From contig NZ_LMSO01000001.1 in assembly GCF_001428435.1 (NCBI RefSeq), positions 186,001 to 250,000 on the forward strand: 64,000 nucleotides of DNA, in the 5' to 3' direction. The DNA is from Arthrobacter sp. Soil782. Its GTDB lineage: Bacteria > Actinomycetota > Actinomycetes > Actinomycetales > Micrococcaceae. How positions within the stretch are numbered: the stretch's first letter is position 1; each line of letters opens with the position of its first letter. The notes beneath the pieces are model-generated. The model was not told the origin of the DNA and ran no database searches. It saw only the letters and a list, made by a program, of their open reading frames with translations. Shown here piece by piece: positions 35,766-44,015 of this stretch. A program made the translations under genes and the position numbers.

Positions 35766-35975
35766 TCAGGACGGCCCACTCAACCCAGCGATGGCGACGG
35801 CGTCTGCCGGAGTTGAGAGCCATGGCTCGCCGTGCTCGGTCAGCACACTGTCGGCGGGCAGCGCCGCGATCCGGTCGAGCGATTCGAGCGCCTGCGGTGA
35901 GTTGGCCGTTGCCGCTCCGGAGACTCCCGCTGGATGATCGGCGACGCACCGCACTGTGAGGGCAACCCTAGCCAC
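35766..35975 (-). pseudogene. C-terminal remnant of a metallo-beta-lactamase-fold hydrolase
   Basis: A 69-codon minus-strand frame whose last 45 residues, SPQALESLDRIAALPADSVL then EHGEPW and DAVAIAGLSGPS, look like the end of MBL-fold proteins (typical pattern: ALxSLxRIAxLPADxVLPGHGEPW). The metal-binding HxHxDH part is absent and no coding continuation is seen before the mfs start. It is probably a decayed gene fragment. Confidence 0.55.
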
Positions 35976-36065
35976 CGCAGGAAGGAAAATCAGCAGGCTG
36001 ATGAAACGGTAGGAGGAAGCGTGAGTCGTTGCCGGAGGTAACCGCTCCGCCGGTAGACTTGCCCG

Positions 36066-37337
36066 GTGCCCAGACTCCTTGCCGATATCACTCCGCTGAA
36101 GGAAAGTCCGGCGTTCCGCAGACTGTACTTCGGCACGGCGCTGTCCGCGATCGGCACCAACCTCACCCTCGTTGCGGTCAGCCTGCAGGTTTACGACATC
36201 ACGGGATCAAGCCTGAACGTCGGTCTCATCGGGTTGTTTGCACTGGTGCCGTTGATCTTCGCCGGCCTGTATGGCGGCGCCGTGGCGGACGCGCATGATC
36301 GCCGCAAGGTGGCGCTGTTGTCCGGCCTGGGACTGTGGGCGTCAACCATTGGCATCGCCTTGCAGGCCTGGATGGGTGCCGACAACATCTGGCTGCTGTA
36401 CCTCCTGATCGCCGTCCACAGCGGATTTGCAGGCATCAACCAGCCAACGAGAACAGCCATCATTCCGCGGCTGGTGCGCCCTGAACTGCTTCCCGCAGCC
36501 AACGCCCTCTCCATGATCACGTTTGGGCTCGCCTTCACCGTCGGTCCCATGCTGGCCGGTGTGCTCATTGCCCAGGTGGGCTATGGCTGGACCTACACCA
36601 TCGACGTCGTTACCTTCACCGCCGCGCTGTGGGCGCTGTTCCGCCTGCCAGCCATGCCGCCGGAAGGGCCGGTGCGCCGAGCTGGCCTTGCCACCGTCAT
36701 CGAAGGATTCCGCTACCTCGGCACGCGGCCGAATATCCGGATGACGTTCCTCATTGACCTTGCGGCAATGGTCATGGCCCAGCCGCGCGTGCTCCTGCCG
36801 GCGGTGGGTGCCGTGTTCATCGGCGGCGGTGAGCTGACCGTCGGCATCCTGCTGGGAGCAAGCGCATTCGGGGCAGTCCTATCCGGACTGTTCTCGGGTC
36901 CGTTGGGGCACATCCACCGGCAGGGGCGGGCGGTCCAGTGGTCCGTCGTCGGCTGGGGCGCGTCGATCAGCGCCTTCGGGCTGGTCGTCATCCTCGCCGG
37001 GCGCTCGCCCGACGGCGGGATGACTCCGTGGATCATTCCCGCCGCCGTCTGCCTGCTGCTGGCGGGCGTTTCGGATTCGGTCAGCGGCGTCTTCCGCAGC
37101 ACCATTCTGCAGTCAGCCACTCCGGATGCCATGAGGGGACGCCTGCAGGGAGTGTTCATCGTCGTCGTCGCTGGCGGCCCCAGGCTGGGGGAGCTGTTGG
37201 GCGGCGGGTTCGCCGAGTGGATCGGCGAGGGATGGACGGCGCTGTGGGGCGGGGTCGTGTGCATCCTGCTAGTGGTGCTGCTGGCCCGCCTCCAACCGCG
37301 CTTCGGCCAGTACGATTCCCGGAACCCCGAACCCTGA
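36066..37337 (+). CDS. MFS transporter (MFS_3/EntS-like)
   Basis: 423 residues, twelve helices. The loop 2-3 motif-A equivalent is GGAVADAHDRRKVALLSGL. The sequence NALSMITFGLAFTVGPMLAGVLI is typical of the siderophore/macrolide exporter subgroup. The GTG at 36066 has no ribosome site; TAGACT ends seven bases before it, suggesting a leaderless transcript. Substrate unknown. It converges on nagB across a 15-base tandem repeat. Confidence 0.85.
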   Translation: MPRLLADITPLKESPAFRRLYFGTALSAIGTNLTLVAVSLQVYDITGSSLNVGLIGLFALVPLIFAGLYGGAVADAHDRRKVALLSGLGLWASTIGIALQAWMGADNIWLLYLLIAVHSGFAGINQPTRTAIIPRLVRPELLPAANALSMITFGLAFTVGPMLAGVLIAQVGYGWTYTIDVVTFTAALWALFRLPAMPPEGPVRRAGLATVIEGFRYLGTRPNIRMTFLIDLAAMVMAQPRVLLPAVGAVFIGGGELTVGILLGASAFGAVLSGLFSGPLGHIHRQGRAVQWSVVGWGASISAFGLVVILAGRSPDGGMTPWIIPAAVCLLLAGVSDSVSGVFRSTILQSATPDAMRGRLQGVFIVVVAGGPRLGELLGGGFAEWIGEGWTALWGGVVCILLVVLLARLQPRFGQYDSRNPEP

Positions 37338-37379
37338 CCGGCGCTGCCCTGACTGACGCTGCCCTGGCCGGTGCTACCG
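37335..37379. repeat. Three imperfect copies of a 15-base tandem repeat
   Basis: TGACCGGCGCTGCCC, TGACTGACGCTGCCC and TGGCCGGTGCTACCG follow each other. The first copy holds the stop of the MFS gene and the third holds the stop of nagB on the other strand. Confidence 0.7.
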
Positions 37380-38150
37380 GCCCAGCAGCTTGTCGTTCAG
37401 TTCCTGGGCCCTGCGGTAGTAGTCAATCAGCTGCAGCTCCGAGGCGGCCTCCGGATCCAGCACGACGACGGCGCGAGGGTGCAGCTGCAGGACCGAGGCA
37501 GGGCAGAACGCACTCACCGGTCCCTCAACCATTGCGCGGACGGCGCCGGCCTTGTTGGCGCCCAGCGCCACCAGCACCGTCTGGTGCGCCTCGCGGATGG
37601 TTCCGAGCCCCTGGGTCAGGCAGAGCTGGGGAACCTCCCCGCCGGGGAAAAACCGTGCGTTATCTGACCGAGTGGCTCCGGCGAGGGTCTTGACCCTGGT
37701 CCGGGAATTAAGCGACGACGTCGGCTCGTTGAAGCCGATGTGCCCATTCGCTCCGATGCCGAGGATCTGGACGTCGACGCCGCCGGCTTCACGAATGGCC
37801 TCGTCGTACCGGACGGCTTCGGCCCGCAGGTCTTCCGCGTCCCCGTGAGGAGTCAGCAGTCGGGATAGCGGGAGGTCCACGTGATCCACGAACTCGCGGC
37901 GAATGGTTGAGTGGTAGGACTGGTCGTGATCCAGTGGGAGCCCCGCGTACTCATCAAGCGTGAACGCCGTGGCGTCGCTGAAACTCAGCTGTTCTTCCCG
38001 ATGGCGACGGATCAGCTCGCGGTAGGTTCCCGACGGCGAACTGCCCGTCGCAAGGCCCAGCACTGCCGGCCCTTGCCGTACGCGTGCCTCGATGATGTCT
38101 GCGGCGCGCGAACCGACCTGTTCCGGTGACTCGCAGATGATGACCTGCAC
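37374..38150 (-). CDS. nagB: Glucosamine-6-phosphate deaminase
   Basis: 258 residues from a GTG at 38150 preceded by AAAGGAAAGG at good spacing; a longer frame reaching 38711 lies inside nagA. Landmarks are GLATGSSPSGTYRELIR, the catalytic Asp in FTLDEYAGL, LGIGANGHIGFNEP with catalytic His/Glu, and VKTLAGATRSDNARFF. It converts glucosamine-6-phosphate to fructose-6-phosphate and ammonia. It lies two bases downstream of nagA in one operon. Confidence 0.95.
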   Translation of the reverse strand: MQVIICESPEQVGSRAADIIEARVRQGPAVLGLATGSSPSGTYRELIRRHREEQLSFSDATAFTLDEYAGLPLDHDQSYHSTIRREFVDHVDLPLSRLLTPHGDAEDLRAEAVRYDEAIREAGGVDVQILGIGANGHIGFNEPTSSLNSRTRVKTLAGATRSDNARFFPGGEVPQLCLTQGLGTIREAHQTVLVALGANKAGAVRAMVEGPVSAFCPASVLQLHPRAVVVLDPEAASELQLIDYYRRAQELNDKLLGR

Positions 38151-38152
38151 AG

Positions 38153-39358
38153 TTAAGACCTTTCCTTTGGTGCTGGCTGTCGCAGGGCACCTGAGCGGTA
38201 CACCTGCAGTACTTCGAGCTCGTCCGAGGCGACCACTACATCTGCCCGCCGTCCGGGGCTGAGCATTCCGACGTCGTCGTTCCCGATGAGCCGTGCCGGA
38301 GTGGAGGATGCGGCCGCAACCGCATCGGCGAGGCTTATGCCCCAGTCGCGGCAGCGCCGCACGTTCTCCAGCAGGCGGCTGGTGCCTCCAGCGATGGCGC
38401 CGGCGGTCCCGTCCGGGGAAGCGAGCCGCGCGGTTCCGTTGCGCACCTCGACGTCCAGTGTGCCGAGCGTGTAGTCGCCGTCGCTCATGCCGGCGGCGGC
38501 CATGGCATCCGTGATAAGAGCGATACCGTCCGCGCCGACGAGGCCGAAGACCATCCGGACGGTGTCCGGGTGCAGGTGCGCGCCGTCGGCGATCAGTTCC
38601 AGGACCATGGAGTCCGGCGCACGGCGGGCTGTTTCGAGCAGCACTGCGATCGGTCCTGGGCGGCGATGGTCCAGCGGAGGCATGCGGTTGAACAGGTGCG
38701 TGGCCGACCACGTCCCGCCCGGATTGTGCTCAAGGGCCGCACGCATCTGCGCCGCAGTCGCTGCCGTATGCCCGACCGACGGGACGACGCCGTGTTGCCG
38801 GCAGAGGGACACCAGCTCGTCGAAGTGGGCGGTTTCCGGGGCCAGTGTGAGGGACCGTATGGTTCCACGCCCGGTTTCGAGCCACTGACGAAGCAGGGCC
38901 GGATCGCCGTCGATGATTGCCGCGGGGTTCTGTGCCCCGCACATATCGGCGGCGATGAACGGGCCTTCGAGGTGCAGGCCGGCGAGTGTTCCGTCATCGA
39001 CCAGGTCCCGAAGCACCTCAATTTGTGCCAGCAGTTCCTCAGCCGGTGCGGAAACCAGCGAGGCGACCAGCGACGTCGTTCCGTTCGCCGCGTGGTGGAC
39101 CGCGGCAGCGCGTGCGCCGTCGGGGTCAGCCGAGAAGGTGTGCCCCGCCCCGCCGTGGCAGTGCAGGTCCACCAGTCCCGGCAGAATCACCGGGACCTCC
39201 TCGACATCCTGCGGACTCCAGGCTGGCAACTCCGACGCCGGTCCGCACCATTCGATGCGGTCCCCGGCGAGCCAGATGGCGCCGCCGTCAAGAATGTCCG
39301 CGGCCGGCTGGCCGGTGACCAGCCGGCCGCGGAGTACCCGGTCCTGGCCGCTGTTCAT
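38153..39358 (-). CDS. nagA: N-acetylglucosamine-6-phosphate deacetylase
   Basis: 401 residues, amidohydrolase superfamily. Metal ligands and catalytic residues appear in VDLHCHGGAGHTF, LHLEGPFIA, SVGHTAATA, THLFNRMPPLDHR and the catalytic Asp in LITDAMAAAG. It removes acetate from GlcNAc-6-P before NagB acts, so the pair feeds GlcNAc from chitin or peptidoglycan into glycolysis. Its promoter region faces a GntR-type regulator and holds a palindromic operator. Confidence 0.95.
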   Translation of the reverse strand: MNSGQDRVLRGRLVTGQPAADILDGGAIWLAGDRIEWCGPASELPAWSPQDVEEVPVILPGLVDLHCHGGAGHTFSADPDGARAAAVHHAANGTTSLVASLVSAPAEELLAQIEVLRDLVDDGTLAGLHLEGPFIAADMCGAQNPAAIIDGDPALLRQWLETGRGTIRSLTLAPETAHFDELVSLCRQHGVVPSVGHTAATAAQMRAALEHNPGGTWSATHLFNRMPPLDHRRPGPIAVLLETARRAPDSMVLELIADGAHLHPDTVRMVFGLVGADGIALITDAMAAAGMSDGDYTLGTLDVEVRNGTARLASPDGTAGAIAGGTSRLLENVRRCRDWGISLADAVAAASSTPARLIGNDDVGMLSPGRRADVVVASDELEVLQVYRSGALRQPAPKERS

Positions 39359-39385
39359 CTGGCCCGGGCATCCGGTCGGGGATGG

Positions 39386-39446
39386 AAATTTTGTGCAGAT
39401 TCGGTGGCATCGAGGCCGGCGGAGTCACTGAAGCTGCACAAAATTT
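39386..39446. repeat. Inverted repeat with 13-base perfect arms
   Basis: AAATTTTGTGCAG (39386-39398) and CTGCACAAAATTT (39434-39446) are perfect reverse complements around 35 bases. The left arm continues into TTGTGCAGATTCG (39391-39403), which recurs exactly at 53961-53973 in another large hairpin, suggesting a dispersed repeat family. Confidence 0.65.
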
Positions 39447-39561
39447 CCTGGCGGTGGGTGGGCTGCCTGCCATAGGGCGTCATGCGGGTCCTTACCTCTT
39501 CAAGGGCGAATTCATACTGGCCGGTTCTTCCGATGACACAGGTCGAATTCTTGACGCGGTC

Positions 39562-39577
39562 ACTGGTTATAACCAGT
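39562..39577. promoter_or_regulatory. DasR/NagR-type operator
   Basis: ACTGGTTATAACCAGT is a perfect 16-base palindrome and resembles the dre consensus recognised by DasR (ACTGGTCTAGACCAGT) at 14 of 16 positions. It lies between nagA and the GntR/UTRA gene, 20 bases before the regulator start, so it can control both directions. Confidence 0.8.
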
Positions 39578-39597
39578 TGTTCTGATATTACAGATGC

Positions 39598-40338
39598 ATG
39601 GAGAAAACGCACAGCGACGGTTCGGCCTCGGCCTCAGGCGAGCTCAAACATCTCCGGCTGCGGCGCCAGCTCCAGGAGCTCGCGCAAGAATTGAAGCCGG
39701 GCGAAGCGCTGCCCGGTGAGCGCCAGCTTGAGGAGATGTTCGGGGTTTCGCGCATCACGGTGCGCAGGGCCATCTCCGACCTCGTCCGGGACGGGGAGCT
39801 GGTGAGGGAAAAGGGCAAGGGCACCTTTGTGTCCCATGGCATGGTCCGCTCGGTGCTGCACCTGGCGTCCTTCAATGACGACATGCGCGCTGCAGGGTTT
39901 CAACCCAGCACCCGCGTGATCACAGCCGAGCTCTCTGAGCCGCCGGAGGCCGCTGCGTCGCATCTTCGCCTGACCGGGGATGCACCGGCATACCGGCTGA
40001 GGCGCCTCAGGCTCGCCAACAATGCGCCCGTCAGCGTTGACGAGTCCTGGCTTTCGCCGGAGCTGCTGCCCAACCTGCTGGCCGAAGACCTGACCGGCTC
40101 CCTCTACCGAGTGCTCTCGGCGTCCGGGCACCCGGTGCGGCGGGTGCAACAAACCGTCCAGGCAAGTGCTGCGTCAGCGGACATTGCGCGGCTGCTTGAG
40201 ATCGCGCCGGGCGCCCCCGTGCTTCTCTTTCACCGGCGCTCGTTCACGGGACCGGAAGAACCCGGCACGCCGATCGAGTATTCGATCTCCACCTACCGAT
40301 CCGACCGCTACCAGATCTCGATGACCCTCGCGCAATGA
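39598..40338 (+). CDS. GntR/HutC-family regulator, DasR/NagR-like
   Basis: 246 residues. The N-terminal winged helix (LPGERQLEEMFGVSRITVRR, residues 38-57) ends in REKGKGTFV. A C-terminal UTRA ligand domain runs from about residue 90 to EYSISTYRSDRYQISM. UTRA members of the DasR/NagR group sense phosphorylated amino sugars. Divergence from nagA-nagB and the ACTGGT palindrome between them make it the likely nag repressor. No clear ribosome site precedes the ATG; TATTAC ends seven bases before it. Confidence 0.88.
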   Translation: MEKTHSDGSASASGELKHLRLRRQLQELAQELKPGEALPGERQLEEMFGVSRITVRRAISDLVRDGELVREKGKGTFVSHGMVRSVLHLASFNDDMRAAGFQPSTRVITAELSEPPEAAASHLRLTGDAPAYRLRRLRLANNAPVSVDESWLSPELLPNLLAEDLTGSLYRVLSASGHPVRRVQQTVQASAASADIARLLEIAPGAPVLLFHRRSFTGPEEPGTPIEYSISTYRSDRYQISMTLAQ

Positions 40339-40387
40339 GGCGCTCTCAAAGGGTCACAGCTGCCCCGTGCCGCGACATACTGGGGTC

Positions 40388-41035
40388 ATGGACAAGCTCA
40401 CCAGCACGCAGATTCTCGACGCCGGGCTCAACGACTGGCGCCAGCTCGCACAGGGCATTCACGCCCGTTTCCGCACCGGCAGCTTCACCGCAGGGCTGCG
40501 GTTCCTGACCGCCGTCACCGAGGCCGCAGAAGCAGCCAACCACCATCCCGATGTCACCCTCACCTACCCGCACGTGGACCTGAAACTGATCAGTCACGAC
40601 GTCGGTGCACTGACACAGCGCGATGTGGACCTCGCGCGGGCCATCAGTTCCGTTGCGAACGAGCAGGGCCTGACGCCGCAGCCCGGGGCGCTCGCCGAGA
40701 TCGAACTCGCGCTCGACACGGCGGCGCTCACCGCTGCCGGACCGTTCTGGGCCGCGCTGCTCACCGGCGACGCCGGCAATGTGGACGGGAACGACATCGT
40801 CGACCCTTCCGGCCGCGTTCCGCTGCTCTGGTTCCAGGGCACAGATGCGCACGAGACCCCACGGCAGCGGTTCCACCTCGATGTATGGGTGCCGCACGAC
40901 GTCGCTGACGCGCGCATCGCCGCGGCCGTCGCCGCAGGAGGCACCGTCGTCGACGATGCGCAGGCGCCGTCTTTCACTGTGCTGGCCGACGGTGAGGGCA
41001 ACCGCGCCTGCGTGTGCACCGTCCTTTCACGCTGA
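40388..41035 (+). CDS. Pterin-4a-carbinolamine dehydratase fused to a VOC domain
   Basis: 215 residues. Residues 1-95 form a PCD domain with the active-site pattern EAANHHPDVTLTYPHVDLKL. Residues 105-215 resemble a glyoxalase/VOC half-domain (PLLWFQGTD, RQRFHLDVWVPHD, ADGEGNRACVCTV). PCD recycles 4a-hydroxytetrahydropterin; the VOC part has no assigned role. The ATG at 40388 has no ribosome site; CATACT (40376-40381) ends seven bases before it and GTCACA lies 17 bases further up, indicating a leaderless transcript. A start 21 bases upstream is unlikely. Confidence 0.82.
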   Translation: MDKLTSTQILDAGLNDWRQLAQGIHARFRTGSFTAGLRFLTAVTEAAEAANHHPDVTLTYPHVDLKLISHDVGALTQRDVDLARAISSVANEQGLTPQPGALAEIELALDTAALTAAGPFWAALLTGDAGNVDGNDIVDPSGRVPLLWFQGTDAHETPRQRFHLDVWVPHDVADARIAAAVAAGGTVVDDAQAPSFTVLADGEGNRACVCTVLSR

Positions 41036-41112
41036 AGGGCTGCGGAATCGGCGGCGGAACAGGTCGCGGCGCAGCGCCGTTGTACCGGTAGGTAAGTCAA
41101 CAAGGAGAACAG

Positions 41113-41991
41113 GTGCACAACCACTTCAACGGGGCCAAAACCGCCCTGCTTTTCGGATCTCTCATGGGGATCTTCCTGCTGTTCGGTGCGGTGATCGCTT
41201 CGGCAACGCGCAGTTCGGCGTTCCTGTGGATCTTCGCGCTGATCGGTGTCGGCTCCATCGCGTATAGCTACTGGAACAGCGACAAGCTCGCCATCCGCAG
41301 CATGAAAGCCGTTCCGGTGACGGAGCACCAGGCGCCGGCGATGTACCGCATCGTGCGCGAGCTCAGCACCAAGGCCGGGAAGCCGATGCCCCGCCTGTAC
41401 GTTTCGCCGACCATGGCCCCCAACGCGTTTGCCACCGGGCGGAACCCGGAGAACGCGGCGGTCTGCTGCACCCAGGGCATCCTGCAAATCCTCAGCGAGC
41501 GCGAGCTGCGCGGTGTGCTTGGGCACGAGCTGATGCACGTCTATAACCGCGACATCCTGACCGGCTCAGTTGCCGCCGCTGTTGCCGGCGTCATCACCTC
41601 GGTTGCGCAGATGTTCGCCTTCACCGGGTTGATGGGCGGCAACCGGAACTCGGGCGGAAACCCGATCGCCGCGCTGCTGTTGGCGTTCCTTGCACCGCTT
41701 GCTGCGGCGCTCATCCAGATGGCCATCGGTCGAACCCGCGAGTACGACGCCGACGAGGACGGCGCCCGCCTCACGGAAGACCCACTGGCTCTCGCCTCCG
41801 CCCTGCGGAAACTCGAGCGCGGAACGCAGCAGGCGCCGTTGCCGCAGAGCCAGCAGCTGGTCAACACATCGCACCTCATGATCGCGAACCCGTTCCGCGG
41901 CGGCGGGGTGAAGAAGCTGTTCGCCTCCCACCCGCCAATGGCGCAGCGTATTGCCCGTCTCGAGGGTATGGCGGGGCGCACCCTGCAGTAG
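41113..41991 (+). CDS. htpX: Zinc metalloprotease HtpX
   Basis: 292 residues from a GTG with AAGGAGAAC upstream. Two N-terminal helices (residues 10-55) precede the M48 protease domain with [12 protein letters not shown] (zinc His pair and catalytic Glu) and the third ligand Glu in [12 protein letters not shown]. Two further helices lie between. HtpX degrades misfolded membrane proteins under stress and is an integral membrane protein. The C-terminal [15 protein letters not shown] is conserved in the family. Confidence 0.95.
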   Translation: MHNHFNGAKTALLFGSLMGIFLLFGAVIASATRSSAFLWIFALIGVGSIAYSYWNSDKLAIRSMKAVPVTEHQAPAMYRIVRELSTKAGKPMPRLYVSPTMAPNAFATGRNPENAAVCCTQGILQILSERELRGVLGHELMHVYNRDILTGSVAAAVAGVITSVAQMFAFTGLMGGNRNSGGNPIAALLLAFLAPLAAALIQMAIGRTREYDADEDGARLTEDPLALASALRKLERGTQQAPLPQSQQLVNTSHLMIANPFRGGGVKKLFASHPPMAQRIARLEGMAGRTLQ

Positions 41992-42010
41992 TACCGATTA
42001 CAAGCCCAGA

Positions 42011-42056
42011 ACGACGACGGCGACGCTCCCTCTCAAGGGTGCGTCGCCGTCGTCGT
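42011..42056. terminator. Perfect 16-base-pair terminator between htpX and yajQ
   Basis: ACGACGACGGCGACGC (42011-42026) pairs perfectly with GCGTCGCCGTCGTCGT (42041-42056); the loop adds a CCCT/AGGG mini-stem. It separates convergent genes. Confidence 0.85.
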
Positions 42057-42072
42057 GGGGTGGCTTGAACGC

Positions 42073-42561
42073 CTACCGCATGTTCACGAACTGGAGGTCA
42101 GCCTCGTCGAAGTTCTTGAGCAGTGCCATGGTGGCCTGGAGGTCATCGCGGGATTTGGAGCTGACGCGCAGCTCGTCACCCTGGATCTGAGATTTGACGC
42201 CCTTGGGTGCCTCATCGCGGATGAGCTTGTTAATTTTCTTGGCGATGTCCTGTGCGATTCCCTCTTTGATGGTGGTCTCAAGGCGGAATTCCTTGCCTGA
42301 GGCGTAGGGCTCACCGGTGTCGAGGGACTTCAGCGAGATGCCGCGCTTGATCATCTTGGACTGCAGGACGTCGAGCACAGCGAGGACGCGCTCTTCCGAG
42401 TTTGCCTTCATGAGGATCATTTCGCCGCTGAAATCGACCTCAGCACCGACACCCTTGAAGTCGTAGCGCTGGGCAAGTTCCTTCTGTGCCTGGTTCAGCG
42501 CGTTGGCAACTTCCTGCTTGTCTACCTTGCTTACAACGTCGAATGTGGATTCACTGGCCAC
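42073..42561 (-). CDS. YajQ-family nucleotide-binding protein
   Basis: 162 residues from a GTG with AAGGAGGCAAC upstream. The start (ASESTFDVVSKVDKQEVANAL), the middle QRYDFKG and the tail SKSRDDLQATMALLKNFD with LQFVNMR are diagnostic for YajQ. Family members have two ferredoxin-like domains; a Xanthomonas homologue binds cyclic di-GMP, but that function is not established for actinobacteria. The gene stands alone, convergent with htpX. Confidence 0.93.
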   Translation of the reverse strand: MASESTFDVVSKVDKQEVANALNQAQKELAQRYDFKGVGAEVDFSGEMILMKANSEERVLAVLDVLQSKMIKRGISLKSLDTGEPYASGKEFRLETTIKEGIAQDIAKKINKLIRDEAPKGVKSQIQGDELRVSSKSRDDLQATMALLKNFDEADLQFVNMR

Positions 42562-42791
42562 CGTTGCCTCCTTCTGGTTGGTATTTTCCTGCTCCTACCC
42601 TAATTCACAGGACCACTGACCAGGCGAAGGGCTTCTACGCGCAGATCGAGCGTCGGGTGGCGTCCGGTCGCTGAATTCGGCTGTACCGGAACACGATTCG
42701 ATAATGCGCGGGATGTTCTGTAAAGTAATTTTGCCTGCGGACGGCGATCCGCGGGCAGTCTTCCTGAAGAGTTTTTCTTCACGAGACGTTC

Positions 42792-42873
42792 GGCAGATTA
42801 CCCGAGCGGCCAAAGGGGGCTGACTGTAAATCAGCTGGCACAGCCTACGGGGGTTCGAATCCCTCATCTGCCA
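42792..42873 (+). tRNA. tRNA-Tyr (GTA)
   Basis: The acceptor GGCAGAT (42792-42798) pairs with ATCTGCC (42866-42872), with discriminator A at 42873. Anticodon GTA is at 42836-42838 in the loop CTGTAAA between CTGA and TCAG. The long variable arm (class II) and T-loop TTCGAAT support Tyr. CCA is not encoded. Confidence 0.95.
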
Positions 42874-42883
42874 CTCGCCACGA

Positions 42884-42922
42884 AGGCCCGTACTACCCGG
42901 AAACACAGGGGAGTGCGGGCCT
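42884..42922 (+). terminator. Terminator of tRNA-Tyr
   Basis: AGGCCCGTACT (42884-42894) pairs with AGTGCGGGCCT (42912-42922) with one G-T pair, followed by TTCGCTTT. Confidence 0.7.
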
Positions 42923-42942
42923 TTCGCTTTGTCCACGCTGGA

Positions 42943-43350
42943 TCAAGCAGCGCTTCGGGCACCAAGCGGGTGAATGTCCCACAGATAGCAGATTGTGCTC
43001 GCATCTGTGTTGTGCAGTGTGTTGAAGTAGGGCCACTGCCAGCTTGTAGCGCCATTGCTGTCCATCGGCGCAGGAGGGCACTGCTCGGGCGTGTGCCAGC
43101 TTTGCCCATCGAAAAGGTGGTGCACGTCTCCGGCCGGGGTTGCTGCCAATTCCTCGCCGTGCTGTCCCCGAGGAAGCACGAGCTTCTCTTTCAACGCGGT
43201 TGCAGGCGCCACGGCATGTAGTTCCGTGCGTCCTGGATCAGGAATGAAAGGGAGTTTCGAGAACAGTTCGTCGAGCAGAGCGATGCTGCGTTCGAGTGAT
43301 TCTTCAGCATCCAGTTGGTGGGTGAGAATCAAAGCCGTATGGCGGGTCAT
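42943..43350 (-). CDS. Hypothetical protein
   Basis: 135 residues from the ATG at 43350, chosen because GAAAGGACGCAAG precedes it; the frame is open to 43497 but the extra residues look non-coding. I do not recognise a family. The N-terminal half is helical and acidic (LDAEESLERSIALLDELFSKL). The C-terminal half is rich in Trp, His and Cys (HHLFDGQSWHTPEQCPP, SWQWPYFN). No signal peptide or transmembrane helix is apparent. It lies on the opposite strand after tRNA-Tyr, a common integration neighbourhood, but no integrase is seen. Confidence 0.55.
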   Translation of the reverse strand: MTRHTALILTHQLDAEESLERSIALLDELFSKLPFIPDPGRTELHAVAPATALKEKLVLPRGQHGEELAATPAGDVHHLFDGQSWHTPEQCPPAPMDSNGATSWQWPYFNTLHNTDASTICYLWDIHPLGARSAA

Positions 43351-43578
43351 CTTGCGTCCTTTCCGTAGCGTTTTCGTCCGCGAAACTGACGCTATTCGAA
43401 GCGCTCCGCCCACAGTGGCACTTGCAGGAAAATGTGGATAACCGCCACCCGCACCTGTCGGAATTGGAATGAAGCGCTCCGTCTTGTCTGCGCGCATCTA
43501 GCCTCGCGTTGTACCAAGCGGCCTCGCGCAGAGCGAACAGGACGAGACATCCTCGCTGATTCTCGTTAGCGTGAAGAT

Positions 43579-44004
43579 ATGGCAACTATTGACATCACCG
43601 AGGCAACCTTCCCCGAGACCATCGAAACGAACGACATCGTGTTCGTCGATTTCTGGGCCGAATGGTGTGGCCCGTGCAAGCAGTTTGCTCCCGTGTACGA
43701 CGCCGTGTCCCAGCAGCACAGCGACGTCACCTTCGCGAAGGTGGACACTGAGGCCGAGCAGTCGCTCGCCGCGGCAGCAGGCATCACCTCCATCCCCACG
43801 CTGATGGCGTTCCGCGAGAAGGTCCTCGTTTTCTCGCAGCCGGGTGCGCTGAACAACAACCAGTTCACCGAGCTGGTCGACGCCGTCAAGGCACTGGACA
43901 TGAATGAAGTCCACGCGCAGGTCGCCGAGCAGCAGGCCAAGGCCCAGGTTGACGGTGCGCAGGCTGACGGCGCGCAGCCTGAAGACGCGCAGCGCCAGGC
44001 ATAA
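43579..44004 (+). CDS. trxA: Thioredoxin with C-terminal extension
   Basis: 141 residues. The active site FWAEWCGPCKQF has Cys30/Cys33, and the cis-Pro is in ITSIPTLMAF. The thioredoxin fold ends near residue 108. An extra tail of about 30 residues is rich in Gln, Ala and Asp with repeats of the GAQADGAQ type. It reduces protein disulfides and could serve CysH. No ribosome site is present: TAGCGT (43567-43572) ends seven bases before the ATG and GAGACA lies 17 bases further up, so the mRNA is probably leaderless. Confidence 0.93.
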   Translation: MATIDITEATFPETIETNDIVFVDFWAEWCGPCKQFAPVYDAVSQQHSDVTFAKVDTEAEQSLAAAAGITSIPTLMAFREKVLVFSQPGALNNNQFTELVDAVKALDMNEVHAQVAEQQAKAQVDGAQADGAQPEDAQRQA

Positions 44005-44015
44005 CCAGGCTTCAT

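Noticed and set aside
42790..43500. Possible integration site at tRNA-Tyr
   Set aside because: No integrase and no direct repeat of the tRNA 3' end was seen downstream in the window.
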